Source of the DNA: an uncultured Clostridia bacterium
GTDB lineage: Bacteria > Bacillota > Clostridia > Oscillospirales > Ruminococcaceae
Assembly: GCA_947089135.1 (NCBI GenBank)
Contig: CAMUJF010000019.1
Span: 1 to 55,727 of the forward strand
Direction: 5' to 3'
Length of the DNA stretch: 55,727 nt
Part shown: one piece after another, positions 8,808 through 18,205 of the stretch
Position numbering within the stretch: the first letter of the stretch is position 1
Layout: each line of letters starts with the position of its first letter
Program-made: the position numbers and the translations under genes
The notes under the pieces: generated by a model
The model's database searches: none
What the model was told of the DNA's origin: nothing
The model's input: only the letters and a program-made list of their open reading frames with translations

Positions 8808-10271
8808 TTACCAGTTAATTACAATTTCCTGACCGTTTTCATAAAGCTCGAGATTTTTAATGAATCTGTCAACATAGGATTGCTGACATCTGTACTTGGA
8901 CTCTCCGTTAAGGCGCACAACTGCCTGCCTGGTTCCCACGGGGATAAATTCAATAAAGTCTCCGCCGCCGTCCTTTGTGACGATCTCCACAGTAAGCGCG
9001 GGTTCTGCGGAAACGTCCTCAAAATAAAGCTCGCTGCTGGGAGCACGCAGGATAAACTGGTACAAATTTTTGAAAGCGTCTCCGTCAACGGCTTCACCGT
9101 TGAGAGTTACCGCAAAATCGTCCGCGCCGCCCGCAAACTCGAACCGCATATCCTTGTTCTCACAGACAATATTCAGTTTGTCGAGATCGTACACATAATT
9201 GCTCGTGTACATTGTGGTAACAATATCCAATGGCTTTACGGTCAGCCACGGCAGACTGCTTTCCGAAAAAATATAGATAATGTCGATTCCGTCCACATAA
9301 ACAAATCTGCCCTCTTTTTTTCCGTCTTCGTTGATAAATTCGTTTCCTATCCTGAAGTGAAGAACGTCGCCGCCGTTTATTTCCGCTGTGACCTCAGCCG
9401 CAGGAGCGTTTATGCCGCTTTTTTCAAGGTCGTCCTCATTTGGATTGAGCACGGCAAGATCGCTTGCGGTGAGTCCGAAAATACCGCTTGTAACTCCCGA
9501 AGACGTTTCAGGGTTAAGGTCGCGGAAAACAGGCTCGCTCAGGACGTATGTCGAAGAGTTTGCAACCATGCTGTCCTCGTCGTCAAGACGCACGTCGTAC
9601 TCGATAACAATGTCGTAATCAATGTCAGCGCGGCTTACCGTCAGCTTGTTTATTCTGCTGTAGTCGGTGGTATCATTTTCGTCCTTGGCAGCCTGAACGC
9701 TGTAAACGGTTTTGTTTATGAGAGCGTATTTGTCCTCCAAAAAACAACTCAGAGCAGTGTTGAACACAGTATAGACCTTAGAGTCGCCCTCCAGCATAAC
9801 ATACCGCTTTGTTTCCTCAGGGGTAAGGTTGCCTATAATAAGTTTTTTAACGGTACTGCCGCTGTCGGAAAACTCCGCGGTAAAGGTTGCCGAGGGAGCG
9901 TCCAGACCGTAAATGGAGATATCCTCGGGATTTTCAACAACCGTCTGCTGCGCGGTGAGGCTTGAGGAGTTTTCCACAAGCTTTGTCATAACGCTTCCGC
10001 TGAGGGGAAGATTGGCTATCGAAGCAACAGTCCATACGGCAGAGTCCCCCTCTCCCACACGGATTACTTCGTATGTGCCTTTCTCATTTTCGATAGTAAG
10101 CTTTGCAAGGTCTGCGGGAGCCTTGTCGTACAGAAGCGAGGTGGTTGCCTCCTCCTCGGCGGAGTCGATCTCCTCTTCCTCGGGAGCGGTTTTCATCAGC
10201 AGTAACACAGCTCCTCCGAGAACTGCCGCGACAACGCAGATAATAATTATTAACCTGATATTTTTTTTCAT
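8808..10271 (-). CDS. DUF4340-type exported/anchored protein of an ABC system
   Basis: 487 residues: an N-terminal membrane anchor (about 5-26), an acidic stretch (EEEEIDSAEEE), then a long extracytoplasmic region with repeated beta-rich units of the DUF4340 type (KLTIENEKGTYEVIR, VWTVASIANLPLSGS, SSLTAQQTVVENPEDISIYGLDAP and a second copy downstream). DUF4340 proteins are regularly the last gene of GldG-like ABC operons. Its ATG overlaps the stop of the GldG-like gene by 1 nt (TAATG), so the two are translationally coupled. Role unknown, presumably an outside-facing subunit of the transporter. Confidence 0.85.
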   Translation of the reverse strand: MKKNIRLIIIICVVAAVLGGAVLLLMKTAPEEEEIDSAEEEATTSLLYDKAPADLAKLTIENEKGTYEVIRVGEGDSAVWTVASIANLPLSGSVMTKLVENSSSLTAQQTVVENPEDISIYGLDAPSATFTAEFSDSGSTVKKLIIGNLTPEETKRYVMLEGDSKVYTVFNTALSCFLEDKYALINKTVYSVQAAKDENDTTDYSRINKLTVSRADIDYDIVIEYDVRLDDEDSMVANSSTYVLSEPVFRDLNPETSSGVTSGIFGLTASDLAVLNPNEDDLEKSGINAPAAEVTAEINGGDVLHFRIGNEFINEDGKKEGRFVYVDGIDIIYIFSESSLPWLTVKPLDIVTTMYTSNYVYDLDKLNIVCENKDMRFEFAGGADDFAVTLNGEAVDGDAFKNLYQFILRAPSSELYFEDVSAEPALTVEIVTKDGGGDFIEFIPVGTRQAVVRLNGESKYRCQQSYVDRFIKNLELYENGQEIVINW

Positions 10272-11794
10272 TACTTATGTCTCCTTCTGAGCCAAACAGC
10301 GATGCCGACAACAGCCGCCGCTCCCGGAACAACAAACATGAATACTACTCTCATAGCCGATATCTGGGATTCGGTAGCCTGATAAGTCCGTCCCGAAAGA
10401 TCCTTGTCAAGAATGTCGATACCGCTTTCCTTGCCTGAGATCTTGTTTACTATTGAAATAAAATAGTCGCCGTTGTTGAAATAGGTCTGGCTTGTGTAGC
10501 CGTTGTTGAGCACATAATCCGAGCCTATCACAAGGATATTGGAGAGAAGCTGCTCGTTGTCCTTGAAAACGTACTTGCTGGAAAGAGTCATAAGGGGTAT
10601 ATTTTTTTCCTCAATTTCAGGCATAACGCCTGTTTCCGTATATTCGCGGGTCATTTCCTCTGTGAGGTAGTAGCCTGTCTCGGCGGTATTCAGCAGCGAA
10701 TATGCTGAAACGTTTCCGCGGTGCTCGAAAAGAATTTCAAGAGGTCTGACATAAGCGGCTGCCACCGGATTTTCAAGGGTCTCATCGGGAATCCCCCCCG
10801 TGTAGCTTGTTTCAGCGCCGTCTCCGGTGGAAATTGTACCGCTGTCGCCGATATAAGTCACAAAACCGTAGCCGCCCGAACCTGCAAGTATATTCTGCTG
10901 GTTGCTGTCGCTGACTACGCCGCTGACTACCTTTACTCCCCATTCAGCAAGGAAAGCGTCGATATTCGGCGTGGCGTTCTGGGACGTGCTTGCAAGGTAT
11001 ATCATATTTTTGCCGTAGTTTCCGTCGTTTTCCATGAAGTTGTAAAGCTTGTCCACAAGCTCCTCGGAAAAGTCGTTCAGCGGAGAGTTTACAACGATAA
11101 GCGAAGCCTCCGCGGGAATTTCCTCGGTAAGAGGGTCTATCTTCACAACGTCGAAGCCATCGTCCTCAAGCATCGAGCGGACGTTTCCCTCGACTGCGCT
11201 TTCGGTGATTATATCAAGATAAACCGCCGTTTTGGGGTCGGGGTCGGTGATATACATTATCGACGATGTAAGGGTCTTTTCCGCCTTTGAGGAAACTATG
11301 CTCTGTGACATGGTATAGTAGTTTATCTCGGTGTTGAACAGGTCGTTTACGGAAATAACTCTTATACGTTTGGTGTCCTCGTTGAAAAGCACGATGCTGT
11401 TCTCGGAAATGCTTCCGCTGTAGTACTGCTTGTACTTGTCTACGTATGTGGGGTTTACTGTCATATCCACAAAGTTAAGGGATATTTTATCGCTTCCCGC
11501 AGCATATTTTTTCAGCACCTCGTACGCCTGTTTGATATATTTGCTTTCCGAGGTCTGGAAGTAGGTTTCGTCAACAGTGGTACATATCTCCACGTTTTCG
11601 TTAAGCTTTGCAAGATAATCCTTTGTCTCGTCGGTAATGGCAAAATCCTTGTTGGGAGTGAGGTCAAGGTTCATATTTACCCTGTCCGCAAACAGCGCGA
11701 TAATTACATTTATTAGGATAACCAGTATAATAACCGCAACAGTTATCGCCATTGCCGCCGTGCCGTATTTAAGCTTTTTGGTATTTATTTTCAT
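10271..11794 (-). CDS. GldG-like ABC transporter auxiliary protein
   Basis: 507 residues from the chosen ATG (11794), which has AAAGGAG 8 nt upstream. A GTG at 11818, overlapping the permease stop, is open but has no better site. Membrane helices lie near both ends (about 12-35 and 470-490), around a large external region resembling the GldG/ABC-auxiliary domain: LDLTPNKDFAITDETKDYLAKL, then a segment on nucleotide-like/Rossmann topology ending LIVVNSPLNDFSEELVDKLYNF. In gliding Bacteroidetes GldG works with GldA and GldF; in Firmicutes the same trio occurs without gliding and its substrate is not known to me. Confidence 0.85.
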   Translation of the reverse strand: MKINTKKLKYGTAAMAITVAVIILVILINVIIALFADRVNMNLDLTPNKDFAITDETKDYLAKLNENVEICTTVDETYFQTSESKYIKQAYEVLKKYAAGSDKISLNFVDMTVNPTYVDKYKQYYSGSISENSIVLFNEDTKRIRVISVNDLFNTEINYYTMSQSIVSSKAEKTLTSSIMYITDPDPKTAVYLDIITESAVEGNVRSMLEDDGFDVVKIDPLTEEIPAEASLIVVNSPLNDFSEELVDKLYNFMENDGNYGKNMIYLASTSQNATPNIDAFLAEWGVKVVSGVVSDSNQQNILAGSGGYGFVTYIGDSGTISTGDGAETSYTGGIPDETLENPVAAAYVRPLEILFEHRGNVSAYSLLNTAETGYYLTEEMTREYTETGVMPEIEEKNIPLMTLSSKYVFKDNEQLLSNILVIGSDYVLNNGYTSQTYFNNGDYFISIVNKISGKESGIDILDKDLSGRTYQATESQISAMRVVFMFVVPGAAAVVGIAVWLRRRHK

Positions 11795-11814
11795 AGCATT
11801 GGCTCCTTTCCCGA

Positions 11815-12522
11815 TCACGCCCAGCGGCGCTTTTCAAGAGCGCGTACCGTGAGAAAGTTGAAGATGAAAATTATGCTGACAAAGAAAATAATGTTGGGCA
11901 GACTGAAAAGTCCCGTGGAGAACTCGGCGTACCTGCTGTAAAAGCCAAGCGACACCATAACGGTTCTGAGCCATTCGATCTGAACGATACCCGAAAGCAT
12001 ATCTATCATAAAGAAAAACATTATTATGATGAAGCTCACTATTGCCGCTACAACCTGGCTTTCAGTCATTGCGGACACAAACAGACCGATAGCGATAAAG
12101 CTTGCTCCAAGCATTACCAGAGCGGCTAAATTTCCGATAACGGTAGCCCATGCAAGATATCCCGAAAGACCGAAAAGAACTACCGCATAGACCGCGTATA
12201 CGGCTATGGCGCAAAGGAAAACGCAGGTCGCTGCAAGAAATTTTCCCATTACCACGGAAAAAAGATTTACCGGAGCCGTAAGCAGACACTGATCGGTCTT
12301 CTGCCGTTTTTCCTCGGTAAACAGCCGCATGGTAAGCAGCGGCAGCAGTATCATCAGGATATTGAACGCGCACTGGAAAACATAGGACATATCCGTCAGA
12401 CCGTAGTAAACGTTGTAGTTGACAAAATAAGTCGCCGTGTAAAGATAGAACACGGTTATGAAAATGTAAGCTATAGGCGAGGTGAAATAAGCTTTCAGCT
12501 CGCGTCTGAAAATTGCGCCCAT
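11815..12522 (-). CDS. ABC-2 type permease, GldF-like
   Basis: 235 residues, about six membrane helices, with the ABC-2 pattern: short cytoplasmic N-terminus (IFRRELKAYFTSPIAYIF), LLTMRLFTEEKRQKTDQCLLTAPV loop between helices, C-terminal FNFLTVRALEKRRWA. Its ATG overlaps the ATPase stop by 1 nt. Membrane partner of the adjacent ATPase and GldG-like protein. Confidence 0.9.
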   Translation of the reverse strand: MGAIFRRELKAYFTSPIAYIFITVFYLYTATYFVNYNVYYGLTDMSYVFQCAFNILMILLPLLTMRLFTEEKRQKTDQCLLTAPVNLFSVVMGKFLAATCVFLCAIAVYAVYAVVLFGLSGYLAWATVIGNLAALVMLGASFIAIGLFVSAMTESQVVAAIVSFIIIMFFFMIDMLSGIVQIEWLRTVMVSLGFYSRYAEFSTGLFSLPNIIFFVSIIFIFNFLTVRALEKRRWA

Positions 12523-13673
12523 TATTCCTCAGCCTCCTTTGATTTTTCCTTTTTGGATTTTTTCTCAGCCTTTTCCGCTTTTTTGTCGTATTCTTCCGAC
12601 TTAGCGTCCGCTTTCTCGGCTTTCTTGTCGTATTTCTCCGCCTTGGCGTCTGCTTTCTCGGCTTTCTTGTCGTATTCCTCCGCCTTAGCGTCAGCTTCCT
12701 CGGCTTTTTCCTCGGAGGACTTCTTTGTTTTAATTTCAAAGCTGTCGTCCATTGTTATTTTCAGGAAGATGTCCTCCAAAGTCATCTCGGAGGTTTTAAG
12801 TCCTAAAATTATCCAGTTCCTTGCCGCAACTCTCTTGAACAGTTCCCGGCGGATATCCGCGTCCTCTTTAGTCTCTATCTCGTAGTCGTACACGCCCTTT
12901 TCCCGCTCCATATCTGCGGTAACGGAAATTACTCCCGAAATGCTCTTTATGGTTTTAAGGACTTCTTCGCGCGGTCCGTCAATACGCGCCACGAGTCTAT
13001 AGTCCGTCGTAATGTTTTTGGTAAGATTTTCCGTCGTGTCGTCCGCGGCGATCTTTCCCCTGTTTATGATAATAACCCTGTCGCACACCGCCTGAATTTC
13101 GGGCAGAATGTGGGAGGACAGAATTACCGTGTGCTTTTTGCCAAGCTTCTTGATAAGCGTTCTTATCTCGATTATCTGCTTTGGGTCAAGACCTACAGTT
13201 GGCTCGTCCAAAATAAGGATAGGCGGATTTCCTATCAGCGCCTGTGCCAGACCAACTCTCTGCTTGTAGCCCTTTGAAAGATTGCGGATTATCCTATTAT
13301 ATACATCGGTTATCTTGACCAGACCGCAAACGTCCTCAAGGTGAGCCTTGCGGGGAATTTTGCATTTTTTCAGGTCGTACACAAAATTAAGATAATCCTT
13401 GACCGTCATGTCAAGATAAAGAGGCGGTATCTCAGGAAGATAACCGATATTTTTCTTTGCGTTTATAGGGTCGTCAAGAATGTCAACGCCGTTTATCAGC
13501 GCCTTTCCCGAAGTTGAGGAAATATACCCCGTAAGCATATTCATAGTCGTGGATTTACCCGCGCCGTTGGGACCGAGGAAACCGAGTATCTCCCCGTCGT
13601 TCACGGTAAATGTAAGGTTGTCCACAGCTTTTTTAGTTCCGTACTGCTTTGTAAGGTTCTGAACTTCTATCAT
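12522..13673 (-). CDS. ABC transporter ATPase, GldA-like, with repetitive charged tail
   Basis: 383 residues. Walker A GPNGAGKST (34-42), Q-loop, signature LSKGYKQRVG (the LSKGY variant usual for this subfamily), Walker B ILILDEPTVGLDP, and switch histidine in ILSSHILPE. The ATPase (1-~230) is followed by a degenerate regulatory domain (~230-320), then an unusual tail: three near-identical 14-residue units (AE-ADAK-E-YDKK) at 324-365 and a final lysine/glutamate-rich helix. The tail is predicted to be a highly charged helix or coiled coil. First gene of the four-gene transporter operon; only a weak TATACT-like -10 is seen upstream. Confidence 0.9.
   Translation of the reverse strand: MIEVQNLTKQYGTKKAVDNLTFTVNDGEILGFLGPNGAGKSTTMNMLTGYISSTSGKALINGVDILDDPINAKKNIGYLPEIPPLYLDMTVKDYLNFVYDLKKCKIPRKAHLEDVCGLVKITDVYNRIIRNLSKGYKQRVGLAQALIGNPPILILDEPTVGLDPKQIIEIRTLIKKLGKKHTVILSSHILPEIQAVCDRVIIINRGKIAADDTTENLTKNITTDYRLVARIDGPREEVLKTIKSISGVISVTADMEREKGVYDYEIETKEDADIRRELFKRVAARNWIILGLKTSEMTLEDIFLKITMDDSFEIKTKKSSEEKAEEADAKAEEYDKKAEKADAKAEKYDKKAEKADAKSEEYDKKAEKAEKKSKKEKSKEAEE
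12579..12704 (-). repeat. Three 42-bp in-frame tandem repeats
   Basis: Three consecutive 42-bp units encode 14 residues each (pattern A-E-x-A-D-A-K-x-E-x-Y-D-K-K) in the ATPase tail. Units differ by a few substitutions. Such repeats can expand or contract by slippage. Confidence 0.85.
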
Positions 13674-13747
13674 TTTGCCGCAGCCGCCTTTCGGTTTATT
13701 TTTGCACTTGTTCAGTATAACTGCCTAATGTGTATATTCTGTGATAA

Positions 13748-13774
13748 AGCAATAAAATTTGGTATTTTATTGCT
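13748..13774 (-). terminator. AT-rich hairpin at the gltX stop, weak terminator candidate
   Basis: Perfect 11-bp inverted repeat AGCAATAAAAT/ATTTTATTGCT with a 5-nt loop; the gltX stop codon lies inside it. The low GC content and a tail of only TTTATC make efficient termination uncertain. Confidence 0.35.
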
Positions 13775-15230
13775 CAAGCTTTCGGAGCGCGGTATTTATT
13801 CTGGATACCGTCTCGGATTTTCCGAGAATTGCAGCAAGCTCGATTCCGCCGCCGGGAGTCATAGCTTTTCCGGAAAGAGCCGCCCTCATAGGCAACAGTA
13901 CCCAGCCGTTCTTTACGCCAAGCTTTTCTATCTCGGCAAATACGGCGGCGTGGATATTTTCCTCGTTCCAGTTGTCCTCGGAAATATTCTCAAGTACCGG
14001 CAATACCGCCTGCAAAGCCGGCAGAGCGGTCTCCGCATTGGTTTTCATCTTTTTGTTGAAGAACAGCTCATTGTCGTACTCCCGAAGCTCGTCGATAAAG
14101 TCCACCTTTTCAGGAATATCGGAAAGCAGCTCGGTACGGGGCTGCAAGGTCTTTACAAGAACGTCAAGGTCGATGTCCTCACGCTTGCAGGTCTTTCTGA
14201 TATAGGGCAGAGCAAGCTCTTTGAACTCCTCGTGCGGAAGCTTTCTGAGCCACTCCGCGTTGATAGCAGTCATTTTCACATGGTCGAAGATAGAGGGGGA
14301 TTTTGAAATTCCGCTTATGTCAAATTCCTTTACAAGCTCGTCCAAGGTAAAAATTTCCTGCTCGCTCTTAGGCGCCCAGCCGAGAAGCGCAATATAGTTC
14401 AGTATAGCGGGAATGTAGTAGCCCTTTTCGGTAAAATCACCGAAATAAGCGTCTCCGTCGCGCTTTGAAAGCTTGTGGGTCGCGTCCCTCATAATATGCT
14501 CAACGTGAATATATTCGGGAATTTCCCAGCCGAAAGCTTCGTACAAAAGGTTGTATTTGGATGCTGAGGACAGATACTCGTTTCCGCGGACAACGTGTGT
14601 AATTCCCATTAAATGGTCGTCCACAACGTTTGCAAAATTGTATGTGGGCATACCGTCGGCTTTGAGCAGTATCTGATCGTCCAAATCGGCGTTAGGAACT
14701 GTTATGTCCCCGTAAAGCTCGTCGTGAAACGTTGTTACGCCGTCAAGGGGAACTTTCTGTCTGATAACATAGGGCGTACCCTCGGCGAGAAGCCTGTCCA
14801 CCTCTTCCTTGGAGAGATCGCGGCAGTGGCGGTCATAAGTCGGCGTAATTCCCTTTGCTTTCTGCTCCTCGTGAACCTGCTCCATGCGCTCCTTTGTGCA
14901 GAAGCAGTAGTAAGCGTGTCCAGACCTAACCAACTGCTCGGCGTATTCCTTAAAAATACCCATGCGTTCCGACTGAACGTATGGACCAACAGGTCCGCCG
15001 ATATCGGGACCCTCGTCCCAGTTCAGACCGCACTTTCTCAGGGTGTCGTAAATGACCTCGGTAGCGCCTTCCACGTACCGCCCCTGATCGGTGTCCTCAA
15101 TGCGGAGGATAAACTTTCCTCCGTATTTTTTTGCGATAATATATGTGTACAGAGCGGTTCTCAGGTTGCCTATATGCATAAATCCCGTAGGACTAGGCGC
15201 AAACCGCGTTCTGACATTTTCTGTTTTCAT
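13767..15230 (-). CDS. gltX: Glutamyl-tRNA synthetase
   Basis: 487 residues, normal length for a bacterial GluRS. It charges tRNA-Glu (and, where GatCAB is present, tRNA-Gln). Class-I signatures are clear: RFAPSPTGFMHIGN (HIGH-like HIGN at 19-22) and KLSKRDGD (KMSKS-like) near residue 256. A C-terminal helical anticodon-binding part follows. It lies 22 bp downstream of ribF at the end of the housekeeping block; GGA plus a 12-nt spacer precedes the ATG. Confidence 0.97.
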   Translation of the reverse strand: MKTENVRTRFAPSPTGFMHIGNLRTALYTYIIAKKYGGKFILRIEDTDQGRYVEGATEVIYDTLRKCGLNWDEGPDIGGPVGPYVQSERMGIFKEYAEQLVRSGHAYYCFCTKERMEQVHEEQKAKGITPTYDRHCRDLSKEEVDRLLAEGTPYVIRQKVPLDGVTTFHDELYGDITVPNADLDDQILLKADGMPTYNFANVVDDHLMGITHVVRGNEYLSSASKYNLLYEAFGWEIPEYIHVEHIMRDATHKLSKRDGDAYFGDFTEKGYYIPAILNYIALLGWAPKSEQEIFTLDELVKEFDISGISKSPSIFDHVKMTAINAEWLRKLPHEEFKELALPYIRKTCKREDIDLDVLVKTLQPRTELLSDIPEKVDFIDELREYDNELFFNKKMKTNAETALPALQAVLPVLENISEDNWNEENIHAAVFAEIEKLGVKNGWVLLPMRAALSGKAMTPGGGIELAAILGKSETVSRINTALRKLEQ

Positions 15231-15252
15231 TTGGGATCATGTCCTTTCAGTT

Positions 15253-16224
15253 TTATTTTTCGGCAGCGTTTTCGTTTGGCGGGGTCTCGCAAAGCAGACG
15301 TATCTTATCGGGGATTGTGCGCGCTTTTTCAACGTCCGCGGCAATGCGGGCTTTAAGCTCGTCCACGTTTGCAAATTTCCGTTCGGGACGCAGAAACGCC
15401 GTAAGAGTTACCTTTGCCGTCTCGCCGTAAAGCTCCTCCCCCGAATAATCTATTATGTAGGTCTCCGCAAGAGGAGCGTCGCTGCCTACCGTAGGCTTCA
15501 CGCCTATGTTGGTAACGCTTTTGTAAATGCCTCCGCAGACCTCCGTCCGCGAAGCGTATACGCCGTATTTCGGCACTATCTGCCGTTTTGGAAAATACTG
15601 GTTTATTGTGGGGAAATCAAGAGTCCTGCCCAGCTTTCTGCCGTATGCAACGGGCAGCTTTAAAGCAAATCCTGAACCCATAAGCAGATTGGCGCGCTCT
15701 ATCTTTCCCTCGCGGATAAGACCGCGTATCATTGTGGAGGATATCCTCTCACCGAAGTTTTCCGTAACCTTTGGTACGGAATAAAGCTTTATGCCGTGCT
15801 TTCTGCAAAGTCCGTCAAGCTCTTTGACTCCCCATTTTGCGCCCTTGCCGAAGCGGAAATCCTCTCCGCATACCGCGCATTTTGCGTTGAATTTATCGCA
15901 CAAAACAAGCTGGACGAACCCGTCTCCGTCCAGATCCTTAAAATTGGCAAAATCGGGGGAGTACACATACTTTACCCCAAGACTTTCAAGCAGCTCGAAT
16001 TTCATATCCCGTGAGAGAATATAGTCCACGCCGCCGCTACCCTTCGAGGTAACGCTCGCCGTATCAAAGGTAAACACCGCAGGTTCGGCTCCGGGAGTCC
16101 TCCCTGCAATGTCTGCCGCGTACCGTATGACGGTGCGGTGACCGTAATGAAGTCCGTCAAAAAGTCCCATGGCGACGACCGTTCCGCCGTCGGGAACGCT
16201 GTTTGTTCCCGTCAGATCTATCAT
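15253..16224 (-). CDS. ribF: Bifunctional riboflavin kinase/FAD synthetase
   Basis: 323 residues from ATG at 16224 (a GTG six bases earlier is also open). The N-terminal FAD synthetase (nucleotidyltransferase) domain has VVAMGLFDGLHYGHRTVI, the (F/G)FDGxHxGH motif, and RISSTMIRGLIREGKI. The C-terminal riboflavin kinase domain has KLGRTLDFPTIN and the substrate loop GVYAS...SVTNIGVKPTVG. It makes FMN then FAD from riboflavin. Follows truB in the conserved Firmicute order; the Shine-Dalgarno is weak. Confidence 0.95.
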   Translation of the reverse strand: MIDLTGTNSVPDGGTVVAMGLFDGLHYGHRTVIRYAADIAGRTPGAEPAVFTFDTASVTSKGSGGVDYILSRDMKFELLESLGVKYVYSPDFANFKDLDGDGFVQLVLCDKFNAKCAVCGEDFRFGKGAKWGVKELDGLCRKHGIKLYSVPKVTENFGERISSTMIRGLIREGKIERANLLMGSGFALKLPVAYGRKLGRTLDFPTINQYFPKRQIVPKYGVYASRTEVCGGIYKSVTNIGVKPTVGSDAPLAETYIIDYSGEELYGETAKVTLTAFLRPERKFANVDELKARIAADVEKARTIPDKIRLLCETPPNENAAEK

Positions 16225-16280
16225 AAACACGACCGCTTTCCCGCACGGGAAAACGAGCCCTCCTCTCTCGGAAGTTTATA

Positions 16281-17201
16281 TCATAAATAAAAGTTTCTTT
16301 CCACTTTCAAAATGCCGTTTTTCCTGTCTGGAACAGCTGTGCCTATAAAGCCTCTTTCGCCGTAAACCCTTATCCTCTCTGCATTCGCGGGTATACGTAT
16401 CCTGTCAAGGTCAAGCTTTACACCGTTGCGGTACATTCTTTCCTGCGCTCCTTTAAGGTGCAGCGCGGGGAAGTCCGCAAATACGTCTTCAATAGGCTTT
16501 ACAAACGTCAGGAAATCACTGCCGTTTTCCGCCTCCGCTTGGAGCTGTTCAAGGGTAACGCAGTCGTCAAGGGAAAAACCGCAGGCGCGTGTTCTCACAA
16601 GAGAAGTCATTATTCCGCCGCAGCCGAATGAATCCCCGATATCGCTTATCAGCGTGCGGATATAGGTTCCTTTTGAGCAAGATACTTCCAACGTGCCGCT
16701 TCGGGTAATTTCGTCGTAGTCCGAAAGTTCCAGCGAATATATTGTTACCGTCCTTGCGGGACGTTCTACTGTCTCACCTTTTCGGGCAAGCTCGTACAAA
16801 CGCTTTCCGCCCACCGAAACAGCCGAGTACATAGGGGGTATCTGTTCTATAGTTCCGCGGAAATTTTCCAGTGCGGACAAAATCTGTTCCCTTGAAACAG
16901 CGGTATCATTTTCGGACAGTACTGTTCCCGTGCTGTCCTGCGTATCTGTCGTAACGCCGAAGCGGAATCCCGCCCGATAGGTCTTGTCATGATCGGGAAG
17001 AATATCGCAGGCTTTGGCGGCTCGTCCGGCAAAAACGGGCAGTACCCCGGTTGCCATAGGATCGAGAGTACCTGCGTGACCGAGACGCTTCATTTTAAGT
17101 ATCCCGCGCATTTTCGCAATAACGTCGAAGCTTGTGAAACCTGCGGGTTTGTTCACGCAGATAATGCCGCAAAGCTCCGCGGCCACTGTTACGCCAGCCA
17201 T
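16281..17201 (-). CDS. truB: tRNA pseudouridine-55 synthase
   Basis: 306 residues. Catalytic signature LGHAGTLDPMATGVLPV with the nucleophilic Asp of GTLDP, and N-terminal GIICVNKPAGFTSFDVI. The C-terminal region (about 240-306) is PUA-like. It converts U55 in the T-loop of tRNAs. Its start overlaps the nrnA stop by 13 bp, indicating coupling. Confidence 0.96.
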   Translation of the reverse strand: MAGVTVAAELCGIICVNKPAGFTSFDVIAKMRGILKMKRLGHAGTLDPMATGVLPVFAGRAAKACDILPDHDKTYRAGFRFGVTTDTQDSTGTVLSENDTAVSREQILSALENFRGTIEQIPPMYSAVSVGGKRLYELARKGETVERPARTVTIYSLELSDYDEITRSGTLEVSCSKGTYIRTLISDIGDSFGCGGIMTSLVRTRACGFSLDDCVTLEQLQAEAENGSDFLTFVKPIEDVFADFPALHLKGAQERMYRNGVKLDLDRIRIPANAERIRVYGERGFIGTAVPDRKNGILKVERNFYL

Positions 17202-18163
17202 AGGTCGATACCCATTTCGGGAGCGATTCCCGACAGAAGTCTAAGCTTAACGTCGGACAACGAACCCTCAAGCGTGCAGCCCGCAGCCTTGACGTGACCT
17301 CCGCCGCCGAACTTGGCGCATATGGCGGACACGTCTATATCCGAAGCGGAACGCATTGACACCTTGAATTTACCCTCGTCCTTTTCCTTGATTATAACGC
17401 CCACCTGAACTCCCTCAAGCTGAACGCTCATTCCCGCGATACCCTCAAATTCCTCCTGCGCAAGACCCGCCTTGCGGATAGTATCCAGAGTTACCGCCGC
17501 CATGGCGCACTTGTCGTCCAGATAATATTCCATTGCGGAATTTATATACTGTTCCACTTTAAGACGCGCCTTGCTCTTTATATCGAACATTTCGCGGTTT
17601 ATGCGTTCGATATCTACGCCATGCTCCATAAGCTCTGCCGCGATAATGTGCGCAAGCTTTGTGGTGTTGGCGTACTTGAAGCAGCCTGTGTCGGTAGCTA
17701 TTCCCGTGTAAAGGCACTCTGCAATACGCTTGTCAAGCTCCGCGCCCATTTCGGTCAGTACCCGGAACAGCACCTCGCAGGTAGCGGAAGCGTCGGGGTA
17801 AAGCAGAAGATTTTTTGCATAGCGCTCGTTTGAAACATGGTGGTCTATACACAGGTCAACATAATCCGCATAGCCGTTCAAACGCGTACCCAAAAGCTTT
17901 CTGTCAGCAACGTCCACCGCAACGATAGTTTCGGGAGTGAACTTCTGCGGCTCGTAGCCATCGTACATAAAGCTGTATCTTTTCGGGAAATCGTCGGAAC
18001 ACAGCACGTTTGCTTTTTTACCCGCCTTGCGGAGAGCATAGCACAGCCCGAAGCCGCTGCCCATAGTGTCTCCGTCGGGACTTTGGTGAGTCAGGATATA
18101 GAAATTATCACGGTTTGCGAGAAATTCCGCAGTTTCTTTAAGACCGGCAAGATCAGCGGTCAT
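17189..18163 (-). CDS. nrnA: Bifunctional oligoribonuclease / pAp phosphatase (DHH/DHHA1)
   Basis: 324 residues. DHH-superfamily motifs in order: THQSPDGDTMGSG (DxD-type), IVAVDVADRKLLG, DHHVSNERYAK (the DHH motif), and C-terminal DHHA1 FGGGGHVKAAGC. NrnA degrades nano-RNA to mononucleotides and dephosphorylates 3'-phosphoadenosine-5'-phosphate; some homologues also hydrolyse pGpG, the c-di-GMP breakdown product, relevant to the GGDEF/HD-GYP proteins nearby. GGAG precedes ATG. Lies between rbfA and truB as in other Firmicutes. Confidence 0.93.
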   Translation of the reverse strand: MTADLAGLKETAEFLANRDNFYILTHQSPDGDTMGSGFGLCYALRKAGKKANVLCSDDFPKRYSFMYDGYEPQKFTPETIVAVDVADRKLLGTRLNGYADYVDLCIDHHVSNERYAKNLLLYPDASATCEVLFRVLTEMGAELDKRIAECLYTGIATDTGCFKYANTTKLAHIIAAELMEHGVDIERINREMFDIKSKARLKVEQYINSAMEYYLDDKCAMAAVTLDTIRKAGLAQEEFEGIAGMSVQLEGVQVGVIIKEKDEGKFKVSMRSASDIDVSAICAKFGGGGHVKAAGCTLEGSLSDVKLRLLSGIAPEMGIDLWLA

Positions 18164-18205
18164 AACGTTTCACTCCTTTATGTGCAGACTGAATAACCGG
18201 TTCGG

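Noticed and set aside
8727..9965. 412-codon open frame on the plus strand
   Set aside because: Lies antisense to the well-supported DUF4340-type gene, lacks a ribosome-binding site and has no recognisable domain. It is a shadow frame.
12062..12739. 225-codon basic open frame on the minus strand
   Set aside because: It arises from the frame-shifted reading of the tandem repeats and permease gene; extreme R/K composition, no start signal.
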